Numbered from the stretch's first letter, positions 41,241 to 51,194 are shown. The stretch is 64,000 bases of DNA from JABDEZ01 sp965276955 (GCA_965276955.1 CBDIBP010000020.1:1-64000); one strand, 5' to 3'. The notes: a model not told the origin generated them from the sequence alone. Numbers and translations are program-made.

Positions 41241-42143
41241 CTAAAGGTTTATCTTTTCCATTATACGCTCCAGGTCCTCATCATTATAGAACTCGATCAA
41301 AATAGAACCTCTACCGGTATTTTTACGGTCCAGTTTCACTTTTGTAGAGAAGAATGAGGCCATATTGTCTTCTATCCTTTTATATGCGGGCTGTATCTTG
41401 GCCGGTGCTTTGGGGGCAGAGGGTGCTTTGGGCGCAGAAAGGCTTTTTACTAATTGCTCTACCTGCCTCACAGACATTCCCTTCTCCGTTATTTCGCGAA
41501 ACACATACAGTTGCTGTTCCACATGCTCCAAAGAGATGATGGCACGTGCATGGCCCATGGTTATATGTCCATCGCGTACAGCTTTCTGTACATCGGGGGG
41601 TAGTTTCAGCAGGCGCAGATAGTTAGCTACTGTACTGCGCTCTTTTTTCATGCGCTCTGCTACTTGTTCCTGTGTCAGGTCGCACTCATCCATCAGCCTT
41701 TTATAGCTTAGGGCTACTTCTATGGCGTTCAGGTTCTCACGTTGCAGGTTCTCCAGCAGCGCCATTTCCAGCATCTGCTGGTCATCGGCAGTGCGTATGT
41801 AGGCGGGTATATCCTTCAGCCCGGCCATTTTAGAGGCCCTCCAGCGCCTTTCACCCGATATGAGTTGGTACTGGGACTGCCCTACCTTTACAACGGTAAC
41901 AGGCTGTATTATATCATGCAGCTTTATGCTGTCTGATAGTTCCTGCAGTGCCTGCTCGTCAAAGTCGTGCCTGGGTTGCTTGGGGTTTACCTCTATTTGT
42001 GCTATAGGTATACGGGCTATATTACCGGCGTTTTGTGGCTGCGGTGCGGATGCCGCCGGGGTTGCTTTTACTTCCTCATCTATATTATCCAGCAGTGCAC
42101 GTATGCCCCGGCCTAACGCCTGTTTCTTATTGGTCTGCGACAT
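41241..42143 (-). CDS. parB: Chromosome-partitioning protein ParB
   Basis: 300 residues. The N-terminal CTPase/ParB-N region shows IARIPIAQIEVNPKQPRHDFD and LISGERRWRASKMAGLKDIPA. A central helix-turn-helix for parS (LTQEQVAERMKKERSTVANYLRLLKL) is followed by a Pro/Ala linker and the C-terminal dimerisation part. ParB loads at parS as a CTP clamp and acts with ParA in origin segregation. It overlaps the end of parA by 17 bp, as a tight parA-parB operon. I found no parS palindrome within the window. Confidence 0.95.
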   Translation of the reverse strand: MSQTNKKQALGRGIRALLDNIDEEVKATPAASAPQPQNAGNIARIPIAQIEVNPKQPRHDFDEQALQELSDSIKLHDIIQPVTVVKVGQSQYQLISGERRWRASKMAGLKDIPAYIRTADDQQMLEMALLENLQRENLNAIEVALSYKRLMDECDLTQEQVAERMKKERSTVANYLRLLKLPPDVQKAVRDGHITMGHARAIISLEHVEQQLYVFREITEKGMSVRQVEQLVKSLSAPKAPSAPKAPAKIQPAYKRIEDNMASFFSTKVKLDRKNTGRGSILIEFYNDEDLERIMEKINL

Positions 42144-42951
42144 GGTTGTCGTTTTCGAAAATTTTATCCTCGTTCTTTATTTTTGTCATATTGTTCTTCT
42201 GCAATATCTCTTTGGCCAGGTTCAGGTAGTTAATAGAACCTGTGCTTTCAGAATCGTATAGCAGAGCAGGCTTACCAAAACTTGGCGCTTCGCCCAGCTT
42301 GGTATTACGATGTATGATGGTATTAAATACAAGGTCTGAAAAATGATTTTTTATCTCTTCTACTACTTGGTTCGACAGGCGTAAACGCCCATCATACATG
42401 GTCATTAATATACCCTCTATCAGCAGGTCTGGGTTGATGCGCGATTGTATTATCTTAATAGTGTTCAGCAATTTACCCAAACCCTCTAATGCAAAATATT
42501 CGCATTGCACAGGTATAATGACACTATCAGCGGCAGTAAGGGCATTCACAGTAAGCAAGCCAAGCGATGGTGAGCAATCTATAACAATGAAATCGTACTC
42601 TTCGCGTTGCTTTGCAAGTGCTACACGCATTATATGTTCCCTGTTGGGGTGGTGTATCAATTCTATTTCGGCACCTACCAGGTCCAGGTGAGATGGTAAC
42701 AGGTCCAGGTTAGGGGTATCTGTTTCCAGTATAGCCTGGGCAGTAGCAGTATCATTTACCATGCAGTCATACAGGCTGAGCTGTATGTTCTTCAGGTCAA
42801 AACCATTACCTGTAGTTGTGTTGGCCTGTGGGTCAGCATCTACCAGCAATGTTTTATATTCAAGCACAGCGAGGCTTGCAGCCACATTTATAGCTGTAGT
42901 TGTTTTGCCTACACCACCTTTTTGATTTGCAATTGCAATTACTTTAGCCAT
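42127..42951 (-). CDS. parA: Chromosome-partitioning ATPase ParA
   Basis: 274 residues. It starts MAKVIAIANQKGGVGKTTTA with the deviant Walker A (KGGVGKTT), then Walker A' LLVDADPQAN and Walker B FIVIDCSPSLGLLTVNAL. There is no N-terminal DNA-binding extension, so it is the chromosomal (Soj-like) type. It is the first gene of the unit. A MinD/ParA-type ATPase gradient guides origin movement with ParB. A location near the replication origin is usual for parAB but cannot be confirmed here. Confidence 0.96.
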   Translation of the reverse strand: MAKVIAIANQKGGVGKTTTAINVAASLAVLEYKTLLVDADPQANTTTGNGFDLKNIQLSLYDCMVNDTATAQAILETDTPNLDLLPSHLDLVGAEIELIHHPNREHIMRVALAKQREEYDFIVIDCSPSLGLLTVNALTAADSVIIPVQCEYFALEGLGKLLNTIKIIQSRINPDLLIEGILMTMYDGRLRLSNQVVEEIKNHFSDLVFNTIIHRNTKLGEAPSFGKPALLYDSESTGSINYLNLAKEILQKNNMTKIKNEDKIFENDNHVADQ

Positions 42952-43289
42952 TTTTGTTTATTGACCTTTCTTTTTAAAAAGGTACATATTTATCCGCAAG
43001 AAAGAAAAAAAATTAATGCTGGCAGCACATTTTCAGGTTCGCTATAAACAAATAAAAGGTATATAAAGCACTATAGCACAATGCGCTAAAAACAGCTATA
43101 TATCTTTCAAAAAAATAAGGACACCTACTGCAAATATACTATTACCCCTTGCCGCTTTCAAATAAATATTTCCACATTCCGGGATGGAGCATATATTAAT
43201 ATTGCCACATGCACCACATATCGTCGGCATATCCAAAAAAAGAGAGGCTACCAGTTGCGGCAGCCTCTCTGAATATAGCAAGCTAAATA
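42952..43289. other. 338-bp gap upstream of parA
   Basis: AT-rich, with no gene I can support. The left part is the parA promoter region without an obvious TAnnTTTG. The right end holds the terminator of the giant T9SS gene. Confidence 0.5.
43241..43270 (-). terminator. Terminator of the giant Ig-repeat gene
   Basis: AGAGAGGCT (43241-43249) pairs with AGCCTCTCT (43262-43270). On the minus strand it is followed directly by a run of T (the TTTTTTTGGAT side). Confidence 0.8.
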
Positions 43290-46200
43290 TTACCAACCGG
43301 CTTTCACCAGCTTGTCAACTTTTATCAAATTGTTGTTCTCATCATATACATTGATCATGTAAACGCCACTGGCTAATCCACTCAGGTCTATCTGTTTGAC
43401 ATCCTTGCCTTGCAGAATGATACGTCCATCTAGTCCACTCAAGGTCACGTTCACCTTTGCAGGTGCATCTATATGAACCACAGAAGTAGCAGGGTTAGGG
43501 TATATCTTCACCTCATCCTTATTGATCACGTTATTCACGCCAACGCCAACCACATAATTGTCGGTACTGAAATTCGAACATCCGTTACCATCAGTTACAT
43601 ATACCTTGTACTTACCGGAGTGTGCTACAACTATACTATTGGTTATTGCACCTGGTATCTTATTGTCATTGAAATACCATTGGTAGGTCAGGAATGTACC
43701 TGTTGAAAGTACTGGTGGAACATTGGATATCAATGGATTTGGCAGCGGCAGCAAGCCAACATAAAATTGTTGTGATGTGCCGGTACATTGGTTAGTATCT
43801 GTAGCTGTTACGGTGTAAAAACCAGAATCCATAGCATATATGTAAGGATTATTCTGAGCTGGTAACACCCCACCATTAAGATTCCATTGGTAAGAGAAAC
43901 CTGGGTAGGTATATGCGTCATACAAAGTATCAGGCGTACCCGTACAAGTTACGTGTGCACGAACTGAAAGTGATGCTACAGAATCAGTAGGCAGAGCATT
44001 AACTGTAACAACTATTGGGGCCGATGTAGATACACAATTATTACCGGTAGCTATAACTCTATAAGAACCTGATACACTTGCAGTGTATGTAGGTGCATTG
44101 AAAGAATTGCCAATGTTGCTATTATTATCCTGCCATTGATAGTTAACACCTGGCAGTGAGGTAGCAGTAAGCGTTACTGTAGTGCCTTTGCACACCGTAG
44201 TATTACCTGTAGGTGTTACAGAGATAACTGGTGGAGCACTTACCGTAACAGGCACTACAACAGATGCTACAGCACATATACCGTTGGATATGACCACCCG
44301 ATAGTTGCCAGAAGTGGCAACTGTATCATTGATATGAGTAGCATATGGTATGTTGAAGTAGTTACTTCCTGATATTGTTTGCCATTGGTAAGTAAGGCCG
44401 GCGCCAGAACCGCCACTCAACACCACACTGCCACCTGCGCAAAAAGTAGTAGATGATGATGCAAAAATATTTGTATTTGGTATTGGGAACACAACCACAT
44501 TGGTAGGAGCAGAAGTACCAACACAACCGGCACTGCTTGTAGTGGTGACAGTGTAGTGATATGTACCTGAGGTACCACCTGGAGCGGTATTCAATGTAGG
44601 CAAGGTATCCCCTACTATAGGTTGGCCATTAACACTCCACTGATAGTGATTACCCGCCGCTTGTGAAGCAATAAGTATAACAGAACTACCTGCACATATA
44701 GAATCGCTGGTCTGCGATAATACATTAACGACCGGAGTCGGGCTGGTAGATACCGTTACTGGTTGCGATGCTCCTGTACAGCCTACGCTATTTGTAGCAA
44801 TTACTTTTATGACACCGGCGTTGGTATTACTAACAACATAAGACGGCGTAATAGCATTTGGCACCAAATAACCATTATTATACCATTGATAGGTAAGACC
44901 GGTACCTAATTGTGTACTCAATGTAACACTACCGCCAGGACACAATGAAGTAGAGCCAGATGATGTAATAGTTGGTGTAGGCACGGTCGATACAATGACC
45001 TGTATAGCAAAAGAAACAGTGTCGACACATGGACCATTCGACTCTACAACTTTAACGAAAGTACTGGTATTGAAGGTGCGTGAATATTCATGATGACCGT
45101 ATGGTGGCAGATTTGGCGCTAATGCAGTGTAAGAACCTGACAAGCCGGTAGGCGATGTAAGCCATATATAGTTAAGCGAGGTATCCACGTTAGCATTGAT
45201 AACAACACTGCCACCTGGGCAGAACGTTGTAGGGCCTGCAGCTTGTATCACAGCGCTTGGTGGTGCACCTACAGTAACCGGCACAACAGATGATATCTTG
45301 GTACACGGGAACGCATCAGTCACATTTACCTGGAAGTTTCCTCCTGTATTAGTAGTAAATACCTGGTTAGTAGCACCTGTAATAGGGTTACCATTGTTTA
45401 TCCATTGATACGAGCAGCCGGAACAAGCTGGTGCGGTAAGCACTATCGTGTTGCCAGAGCATATTATGGTACCATTGTTAGATATGGTTGTAGGTGGAGC
45501 ATCCGCGTTTATTGTATCTATTACAGAGCTTAAAGCACAGTTATTCTGAGAAACATTTACTTTATATGCACCGGAAGCAGATGCCGTATAACTGGTAGTA
45601 GTAGCACCAGGTATCATAACATTATTCTGATACCATTGATAGGTATAGCCAGGCTGGCTAATAGTAGGTGTAGATAAGACCACGAACCCTGGACCCTGGC
45701 AAAATGATAATGGACCGCTTGCTGAGATAGCAGGGGCAGATGAAGGGCCATTTACTGATACCGGTATGCCACCAGGGAACTGCGCTACGCAGTTGTTGGC
45801 ACCTGTATCTACTATAGTATAGGTACCTGCAGTACTCGTTACCAATACATTGGTATTGTTTGCTGGCACTACCGGTGCACCATTTACCAGCCAGGTGTAA
45901 CGTACTCCTGGGATAATATTAGATGTCAGCGTTACGCTGCCACCATTACAGAATGTGGTTGGCCCCGAAGGTGATATGCTTATTGCTGAAGCACTAAGCA
46001 CAGTAACGGTTACACCAGGGGATGTAGCTGCACAACCAGTTGTATTGGTGGCGACGCTTGAATAAGTACCGGCAGTAGTTGCTGTATACGTCCGGGTAAA
46101 TACACCAGGTATCAAGTTACCGTTCAATTTCCATTGGTAACTATTACCAGCCTGCGTATTAGCTGTAAGCACTACACTGCCGCCTGCACAAAAATTGACA

Positions 46201-48041
46201 GGAGTAGTAGTAGTCACCGTATCTGTAGGATAAGCACTAACACCAAGTGTAACAGTATTGGAAGTAACAGTGGTAACTCCACCGCAAGTACCAGAAACTA
46301 CCACTTTATAGGTAGATGCATCAGCAGATTGCGCGTTAGCTATTGCAAGCGTACTGGTAGTGGCACCACTGATATTACCTCCATTGGCCATTGGGGTAGT
46401 GCTACCCGCTTTGAACCACTGATAAGTAAGCCCGTAGCCAGTAGCTGTAACTGAAATAGTAGCATTACTGCCCACACATACTGCAGAGTTTTGCGGCTGG
46501 AAAGTGATAATCGGCAAATTGCAACCAACGCTATCTATTTTTATGCTATCCACAGCTATTACACCACCAGCTTGCGAAGCTCCGCCTGCAGGGTGTGGCG
46601 TGTTAGAATACCAAGAGAAGAAGTAGATACCGGTAACAGCGGGTGTGAACGTAAGACTGGCAGTATTATGACCATCAACAGTAACAGTAGTATTAAAAAG
46701 GTTAGTACCCCCAGGGCTACCTTGCGCTGCAATGGAAGGTTGCACGGCATAGTTCTCGAACAATTGGAGATTTTCCGGGAAAGTGGGAGCAACATTGGTA
46801 GTAAGATAGTCACTTCTGCCGCGCTCATATCCAAACCGGATACGATATGTTTGACCGGCATTCATCACCAATGCAGGTATAGAGAAGAAGGCATTCTTAC
46901 CATTAGTAAAGTTACCTACAGGATCTTCCTCATCCATCACAGCTGGATAAGCTACTCCCGAAGCATCTCTAAAAGCCGTATTGACCTGCCATCTGCTTTG
47001 GCCACTTGTAGTAGTATTTTCCGTAAAACAATAAGGAATGTATGTGTTAAGCGTAGTGTTGAAGCTTTCTGAGTAAGGAATTGCATAAGTATTGACCTGT
47101 ACAGTATATGCAGGAGAGTAGTTGGTCAAATTAGATATACCGCAACTATCGCCAAATCTATAGTACATAGTAGCACCAAGCGCAGGTGTGGTAATTGTTG
47201 CAGAATTGCTGTTGGGAACATTTACCCATGTTCCTGCAGCACCTGTAGAAGATTGTTGCCACACATTATAAAGCGAGCCAGCTGTATTAGGATCGAAGCC
47301 GGTAAGGGTTGCAGAGCCACCACTGCACAATGGTGCAGTAGGACCGGAAACAATACTTGGAGCCATGGGTTGACCACTGCATGGCGCTATATAAATAACT
47401 GAAACATCATCAATAAAATTATCGCCACACCCATACTGTGATGTGCCTTTAAAAATGATGTAGCTACTTGATGTGCAGTATGCAGCAGGAAGCGTCACAA
47501 CACATTTAACCCAGCCTGTTGAAGTAGAATAGTTTGTGAATGCAGTGCTATAACTGCTATAATCGGTCAGAACCCTGGCGATCAACGCCCCACCAGCAGC
47601 TGGAGCTGTATTGATAAAAACTTGTATAGAGTCGAAAGAACAAGCGGTAGAATAGTTATATGCCCAAAATTGAAGCTGGTAAAGGCCGGCCGTATTTGAA
47701 AGATTGAGAGAAGGCGTAACAAGGTTGGATGTACTATTGTTAGAAATCCAATAAGATTCAAACCCCGCACTATGTGTGCCTGTATGAGCAGGAGCGGCAG
47801 GCGTGCCGGTCAAAGAACTACCAGAACATAATACGGTGCCAAGCGTACCCTGTAACCAGTTAAGAGAGCAGGAATTTGTGGTACCACTGGCGCCATTTAG
47901 CACCCATCCTGTAGGCGGGAATGCATTTTCAAAGCTTTCAGGACCTAATATGTATTGCGCTCGTGCCGGTGAAAAAATATTACAAAAAACCAGCAATAAA
48001 AAAGCGCTTTTTATTAGTTTGGGTAAAAAATCTAATTTCAT
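43290..48041 (-). CDS. Giant T9SS surface protein with about 13 Ig-like repeats
   Basis: 1583 residues. After the signal peptide (MKLDFLPKLIKSAFLLLVFC) come: a choice-of-anchor J-type beta-sandwich (about 30-215); a mixed region with a second such module (about 320-510); then tandem Ig-like domains of 80-100 residues with the repeated pattern FCxGGSVxLxx...GxxYQW..NG..IPGA. I count about 13, the last one degenerate and lacking the first Cys. The C-terminal 75 residues are a type A sorting domain (VKIYPNPATSVVHIDAP ... GVYMINVYDE). Likely a long adhesin-like surface rod. Base composition resembles the neighbours. Single-gene unit. Confidence 0.88.
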   Translation of the reverse strand: MKLDFLPKLIKSAFLLLVFCNIFSPARAQYILGPESFENAFPPTGWVLNGASGTTNSCSLNWLQGTLGTVLCSGSSLTGTPAAPAHTGTHSAGFESYWISNNSTSNLVTPSLNLSNTAGLYQLQFWAYNYSTACSFDSIQVFINTAPAAGGALIARVLTDYSSYSTAFTNYSTSTGWVKCVVTLPAAYCTSSSYIIFKGTSQYGCGDNFIDDVSVIYIAPCSGQPMAPSIVSGPTAPLCSGGSATLTGFDPNTAGSLYNVWQQSSTGAAGTWVNVPNSNSATITTPALGATMYYRFGDSCGISNLTNYSPAYTVQVNTYAIPYSESFNTTLNTYIPYCFTENTTTSGQSRWQVNTAFRDASGVAYPAVMDEEDPVGNFTNGKNAFFSIPALVMNAGQTYRIRFGYERGRSDYLTTNVAPTFPENLQLFENYAVQPSIAAQGSPGGTNLFNTTVTVDGHNTASLTFTPAVTGIYFFSWYSNTPHPAGGASQAGGVIAVDSIKIDSVGCNLPIITFQPQNSAVCVGSNATISVTATGYGLTYQWFKAGSTTPMANGGNISGATTSTLAIANAQSADASTYKVVVSGTCGGVTTVTSNTVTLGVSAYPTDTVTTTTPVNFCAGGSVVLTANTQAGNSYQWKLNGNLIPGVFTRTYTATTAGTYSSVATNTTGCAATSPGVTVTVLSASAISISPSGPTTFCNGGSVTLTSNIIPGVRYTWLVNGAPVVPANNTNVLVTSTAGTYTIVDTGANNCVAQFPGGIPVSVNGPSSAPAISASGPLSFCQGPGFVVLSTPTISQPGYTYQWYQNNVMIPGATTTSYTASASGAYKVNVSQNNCALSSVIDTINADAPPTTISNNGTIICSGNTIVLTAPACSGCSYQWINNGNPITGATNQVFTTNTGGNFQVNVTDAFPCTKISSVVPVTVGAPPSAVIQAAGPTTFCPGGSVVINANVDTSLNYIWLTSPTGLSGSYTALAPNLPPYGHHEYSRTFNTSTFVKVVESNGPCVDTVSFAIQVIVSTVPTPTITSSGSTSLCPGGSVTLSTQLGTGLTYQWYNNGYLVPNAITPSYVVSNTNAGVIKVIATNSVGCTGASQPVTVSTSPTPVVNVLSQTSDSICAGSSVILIASQAAGNHYQWSVNGQPIVGDTLPTLNTAPGGTSGTYHYTVTTTSSAGCVGTSAPTNVVVFPIPNTNIFASSSTTFCAGGSVVLSGGSGAGLTYQWQTISGSNYFNIPYATHINDTVATSGNYRVVISNGICAVASVVVPVTVSAPPVISVTPTGNTTVCKGTTVTLTATSLPGVNYQWQDNNSNIGNSFNAPTYTASVSGSYRVIATGNNCVSTSAPIVVTVNALPTDSVASLSVRAHVTCTGTPDTLYDAYTYPGFSYQWNLNGGVLPAQNNPYIYAMDSGFYTVTATDTNQCTGTSQQFYVGLLPLPNPLISNVPPVLSTGTFLTYQWYFNDNKIPGAITNSIVVAHSGKYKVYVTDGNGCSNFSTDNYVVGVGVNNVINKDEVKIYPNPATSVVHIDAPAKVNVTLSGLDGRIILQGKDVKQIDLSGLASGVYMINVYDENNNLIKVDKLVKAGW

Positions 48042-48230
48042 AGAATTTATTTTATTATAACTTAATGAACTAATTTAAAAATACAAAAAATTACAGAAAT
48101 AACAATAAAAGTTAACACCTTATGTCAATAAGTTTACAATTAACTACTTATCAGTTATAAAAACACTTTAAGCATCTCACTTTAAGGGACGCTGATCCAG
48201 CAGATATGGTTAGAAATTATAGTTATAAAT

Positions 48231-49421
48231 TTATTGCTTATACGTACTTAATGCAGCCTCAAGACAATCCATTGCTGCATTAATGTCTTCGCTATTTAGT
48301 ACATATGCCAGGCGTACTTCGTTTTTGCCTCTTCCTTTAGTAGCATAGAATCCCGCGGCAGGGGCCATCATCACGGTAGCACCGTTATAAGAGAATTCTT
48401 CCAGCAACCACTGGCAAAAACGCTCGGTATCGTCAACAGGCAATTTTGCCATAGCATAAAAAGCCCCACCTGGGTTAGGACACATTACACCGGACATGGC
48501 ATTCAGCCTGGCCACAAGCACATCCCGGCGCAGCGTATATTCTTTGTGTACTTCATTAAAGTAATCGGCAGGAAGGTCTACAGCGGCCTCGCCAAGTATT
48601 TGTGCAAATGTAGGTGGGCTCAAACGGGCTTGTGCAAATTTCATTGCAGCATCCAGCACTTGCTGGTTCTTGGTCACAAAAGCACCTATACGTCCGCCGC
48701 AGGCGCTATATCTTTTTGATATCGTATCAAGCAGTATCGCATGTTGCTCTAATCCTTTTATAGACAGGGCAGATATATGTTTACGGCCGTCATAGCAAAA
48801 TTCACGGTAAGCCTCATCACTCATCAAGAAAAGATCGTGCTTCAGGCATATATCTTTCAGCACCTGTAGTTCCTCCATACTGTACAGATAACCAGTAGGA
48901 TTATTGGGGTTGCATATCATTATAGCCTTTGTGCGGGGCGTTACAGCCTGCTCAAAAGCATCAATAGACGGCAGGGAAAAGCCATCTTCTATTCCAGATG
49001 GTATAGGCACTACAGTAACCCCTGCGCTGGTGGCAAAACCATTATAGTTAGCATAAAAGGGCTCGGGTATTATTATCTCATCGCCTGCATCCATACAACT
49101 CATTATAGCGAACAATATGGCTTCAGAGCCACCGGTCGTTACTATTATCTGGTTGTAGTTTACGTTTATATTATTACGGCCGTAGTACTCTACCAGTTTT
49201 TTGCGGTAGCTCTCCATACCTGCACTATGGCTATATTCCAGCACTTTTATGTCGGCATTCCGTACAGCATCCAGTATAGCGGGTGGCGTCTCTATGTCTG
49301 GCTGACCTATGTTCAGGTGATATACTTTTGTTCCTCTTTTTTTAGCGGCCTCTGCAAAAGGTACCAATTTGCGTATAGGCGAGGGTGGCATGTGCGCACC
49401 ACGTTGTGATATTACTGGCAT
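48231..49421 (-). CDS. Class I/II PLP-dependent aminotransferase
   Basis: 396 residues, fold type I. Substrate and cofactor motifs are KVYHLNIGQPDIETP, the PLP-phosphate region GGSEAILFAIMSCMDAGDEI, ICNPNNPTGYLYS, the pyridine-binding SDEAYREFCY, and the Schiff-base Lys in LDTISKRYSACGGRIGAF. The Arg near the C-terminus (GRGKNEVRLAYV) binds the substrate carboxylate. The pattern is close to aspartate aminotransferase subgroup Igamma, but the substrate is not certain. The gene is alone. ATG 49421 is supported by the -7 box 5 nt upstream. Confidence 0.93.
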   Translation of the reverse strand: MPVISQRGAHMPPSPIRKLVPFAEAAKKRGTKVYHLNIGQPDIETPPAILDAVRNADIKVLEYSHSAGMESYRKKLVEYYGRNNINVNYNQIIVTTGGSEAILFAIMSCMDAGDEIIIPEPFYANYNGFATSAGVTVVPIPSGIEDGFSLPSIDAFEQAVTPRTKAIMICNPNNPTGYLYSMEELQVLKDICLKHDLFLMSDEAYREFCYDGRKHISALSIKGLEQHAILLDTISKRYSACGGRIGAFVTKNQQVLDAAMKFAQARLSPPTFAQILGEAAVDLPADYFNEVHKEYTLRRDVLVARLNAMSGVMCPNPGGAFYAMAKLPVDDTERFCQWLLEEFSYNGATVMMAPAAGFYATKGRGKNEVRLAYVLNSEDINAAMDCLEAALSTYKQ

Positions 49422-49426
49422 GGCAG

Positions 49427-49434
49427 CAAAATTA
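49427..49434 (-). promoter_or_regulatory. -7 element TAATTTTG before aminotransferase
   Basis: On the minus strand TAATTTTG ends 5 nt before the ATG, predicting a leaderless transcript. Confidence 0.5.
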
Positions 49435-49512
49435 AAAAACCACTGCTATTCCCCGTTATTTATTTTTGCCCCTCACCATCAGTTCATGTATTTACAGGTG
49501 TGGGCATAAAAA

Positions 49513-49537
49513 AGCCGCCCTCAAATAGAGGGCGGCT
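49513..49537. terminator. Terminator after the DUF1573 cluster
   Basis: Perfect 10-bp stem AGCCGCCCTC (49513-49522) / GAGGGCGGCT (49528-49537), loop AAATA, with an A run upstream that reads as T on the minus strand. Confidence 0.85.
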
Positions 49538-49560
49538 ATAACGTTTAATACAAGATCATT

Positions 49561-50004
49561 TTATGACTTAGCGCCGGCAACTACGGTACCTTTTATGTGT
49601 ATCGTGTAGCGCTCTGTACCTTTCATAGCATTAGACTGTATGTACACATCCTTGATGAATGGGCCAACATGTCCTTTGGTTGTAAAGCTTACTGTGATAT
49701 CGCCTTGTTTACCTGGCAAAATTGGTTCTTTAGGCCATGCAGGTACGGTGCAGCTGCAAGAAGCAGTGGCATTGGTAACAATAAGCGGCGACTTGCCTAC
49801 ATTCCGGAAAGAGAACTTATGTTCTGCATTTGGCCCTTCTGTAACGGTACCAAAATCAAAAGTATCGCCATCTTTAAAATTAAACTTTGGTGCATTAGGG
49901 TCTTGAGCAGGGGCAGCTGCTGCTGCAACTTGCGCATGCGCCTGTGTATGAAAACCTGCAACGCCTGCAGTTAAACACATCATAGCTATTACCAGCTTTT
50001 TCAT
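49561..50004 (-). CDS. DUF1573 secreted protein (copy 3 of 3)
   Basis: 147 residues with signal MKKLVIAMMCLTAGVAGFHT. The DUF1573/ASH-like beta-sandwich carries FDFGTVTEGPNAEHKFSFRN, GKSPLIVTNATASCSCTVPA and TVSFTTKGHVGPFIKD. It is the closest copy to the family consensus except that SCGC is replaced by SCSC. DUF1573 domains are Ig-like folds on exported proteins of unknown role. Third gene of a three-gene tandem array, 97 bp after copy 2. Confidence 0.9.
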   Translation of the reverse strand: MKKLVIAMMCLTAGVAGFHTQAHAQVAAAAAPAQDPNAPKFNFKDGDTFDFGTVTEGPNAEHKFSFRNVGKSPLIVTNATASCSCTVPAWPKEPILPGKQGDITVSFTTKGHVGPFIKDVYIQSNAMKGTERYTIHIKGTVVAGAKS

Positions 50005-50101
50005 AAAATATACGTTGTTTGTTTGGTTTTAAAATTTATCGGTTATGCTTTATTAAGACGATATTAAAATAAAGAACGTTGGCAATAACTTGTTAATTAA
50101 A

Positions 50102-50557
50102 TTACCGGTACCCTGTGGCCGGCATTTCCGGATCTTTAGGTTTTACGGTTCCTTTAATATGCAATAAATAGGCACCATTTTCTGCTACATCTTTTTTTAC
50201 ATTCGACATGATAAAAATATCTTTTGTAAAAAGCCCCACTCTTCCATTGGTCCTGTACTGCACACTAACTATTCCCTTTTTCCCAGGCAATACCGGCTCT
50301 TTTGTCCATTCCGCAACTGCACATCCACACGAGGTGGTTATGTTTGTGATGACCAGCGGCGCATTACCCGTGTTCGAAAACTCGAATATGTGTGTTGCAA
50401 CAGGGCCTTCAGGCACATCTCCAAGATCGTATATCGATCCCTTTTTAAAAAGGAAATCCGGCAATTTTTCTTCTGCTACCTGCGCCACTGCAAAGGGCAT
50501 TATACCCGGCAACGACCCAAGGAACACTAAAATAAAAACACATCTTTTCATTTGCAT
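50102..50557 (-). CDS. DUF1573 secreted protein (copy 2 of 3)
   Basis: 151 residues (MQMKRCVFILVFLGSLPGIM; the third codon Met is the likelier start). The domain shows IYDLGDVPEGPVATHIFEFS, GNAPLVITNITTSCGCAVAE and VSVQYRTNGRVGLFTKDIF. The SCGC motif is intact. It follows copy 1 by 30 bp and is probably cotranscribed with it. Confidence 0.88.
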   Translation of the reverse strand: MQMKRCVFILVFLGSLPGIMPFAVAQVAEEKLPDFLFKKGSIYDLGDVPEGPVATHIFEFSNTGNAPLVITNITTSCGCAVAEWTKEPVLPGKKGIVSVQYRTNGRVGLFTKDIFIMSNVKKDVAENGAYLLHIKGTVKPKDPEMPATGYR

Positions 50558-50587
50558 TGCCGGCGATAACCCAACATCAAAACCAAT

Positions 50588-51079
50588 TTAGTTGGTCTTG
50601 ATCATAGAATTATTTTCAGGTACTGAGCTTGCCGGTGCTTTTTCAACTGTACCTTTTATTGTTACCACTTTTGTACCTGCATTAGATACAACTGTGATGG
50701 TTTTAGTGAATGCGCCTGGGCGACCATTAGTATTATAAGATGCTTTTATGGCACCTTCTTTACCTGGCAACACCGGATCTTTAGAATAAGATGGCGTAGT
50801 ACAACCGCAAGATGCCTGCACTTTAGATATTGTTATTGGCTCCTTACCTGTGTTCTTAAATTTGAATTCATACTCAGCAGCAGGACCTTCAGGCACTGTG
50901 CCAAAATCGTGTGTATCCATTTTAAATGCAAGGTTCTCTGGTTTCAGCGTGGTCGATGGTGTTCCTTCTGCGCTACCTGTAGTTAAAGTTGCAGTTGGTA
51001 CTTTTTTTTCCTGCGCGATTGCTGCACTTGCACACAACGCGACTATTCCCAAGGAAAGGATCATTTTTTTCATACTCAT
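50588..51079 (-). CDS. DUF1573 secreted protein (copy 1 of 3)
   Basis: 163 residues (MSMKKMILSLGIVALCASAA; MKKMILS is the likely start). It has a signal, a Thr/Ser-rich linker, then the DUF1573 domain with FGTVPEGPAAEYEFKFKNTG, ISKVQASCGCTTPSYSKDPV and YNTNGRPGAFTKTITVV. First gene of the tandem array, reading away from the divergent GT9 gene. A -7 box lies at 51111-51118. Confidence 0.88.
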   Translation of the reverse strand: MSMKKMILSLGIVALCASAAIAQEKKVPTATLTTGSAEGTPSTTLKPENLAFKMDTHDFGTVPEGPAAEYEFKFKNTGKEPITISKVQASCGCTTPSYSKDPVLPGKEGAIKASYNTNGRPGAFTKTITVVSNAGTKVVTIKGTVEKAPASSVPENNSMIKTN

Positions 51080-51110
51080 AAAGCTTTTTACAATTATACG
51101 ATGATTATTA

Positions 51111-51118
51111 CAAATTTA
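51111..51118 (-). promoter_or_regulatory. -7 element TAAATTTG before the DUF1573 array
   Basis: On the minus strand TAAATTTG lies 31 nt before copy 1. A TTG about 23 bp upstream could be the -33 element. Confidence 0.45.
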
Positions 51119-51180
51119 GTACCGAAACAGGAATTAATGTACAATTTATTGTTAAACCATGGATAATTTTGATACTATCG

Positions 51181-51188
51181 TAATTTTG
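51181..51188 (+). promoter_or_regulatory. -7 element TAATTTTG that fixes the GT9 start
   Basis: TAATTTTG ends 6 nt before ATG 51195. It lies inside the longer open frame that begins at 51159, so the upstream ATG is not the start. Confidence 0.5.
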
Positions 51189-51194
51189 GGGTCG

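Noticed and set aside
43096..43296. 66-codon minus-strand frame in the parA upstream gap
   Set aside because: It crosses the terminator of the giant T9SS gene and has no protein-like pattern.
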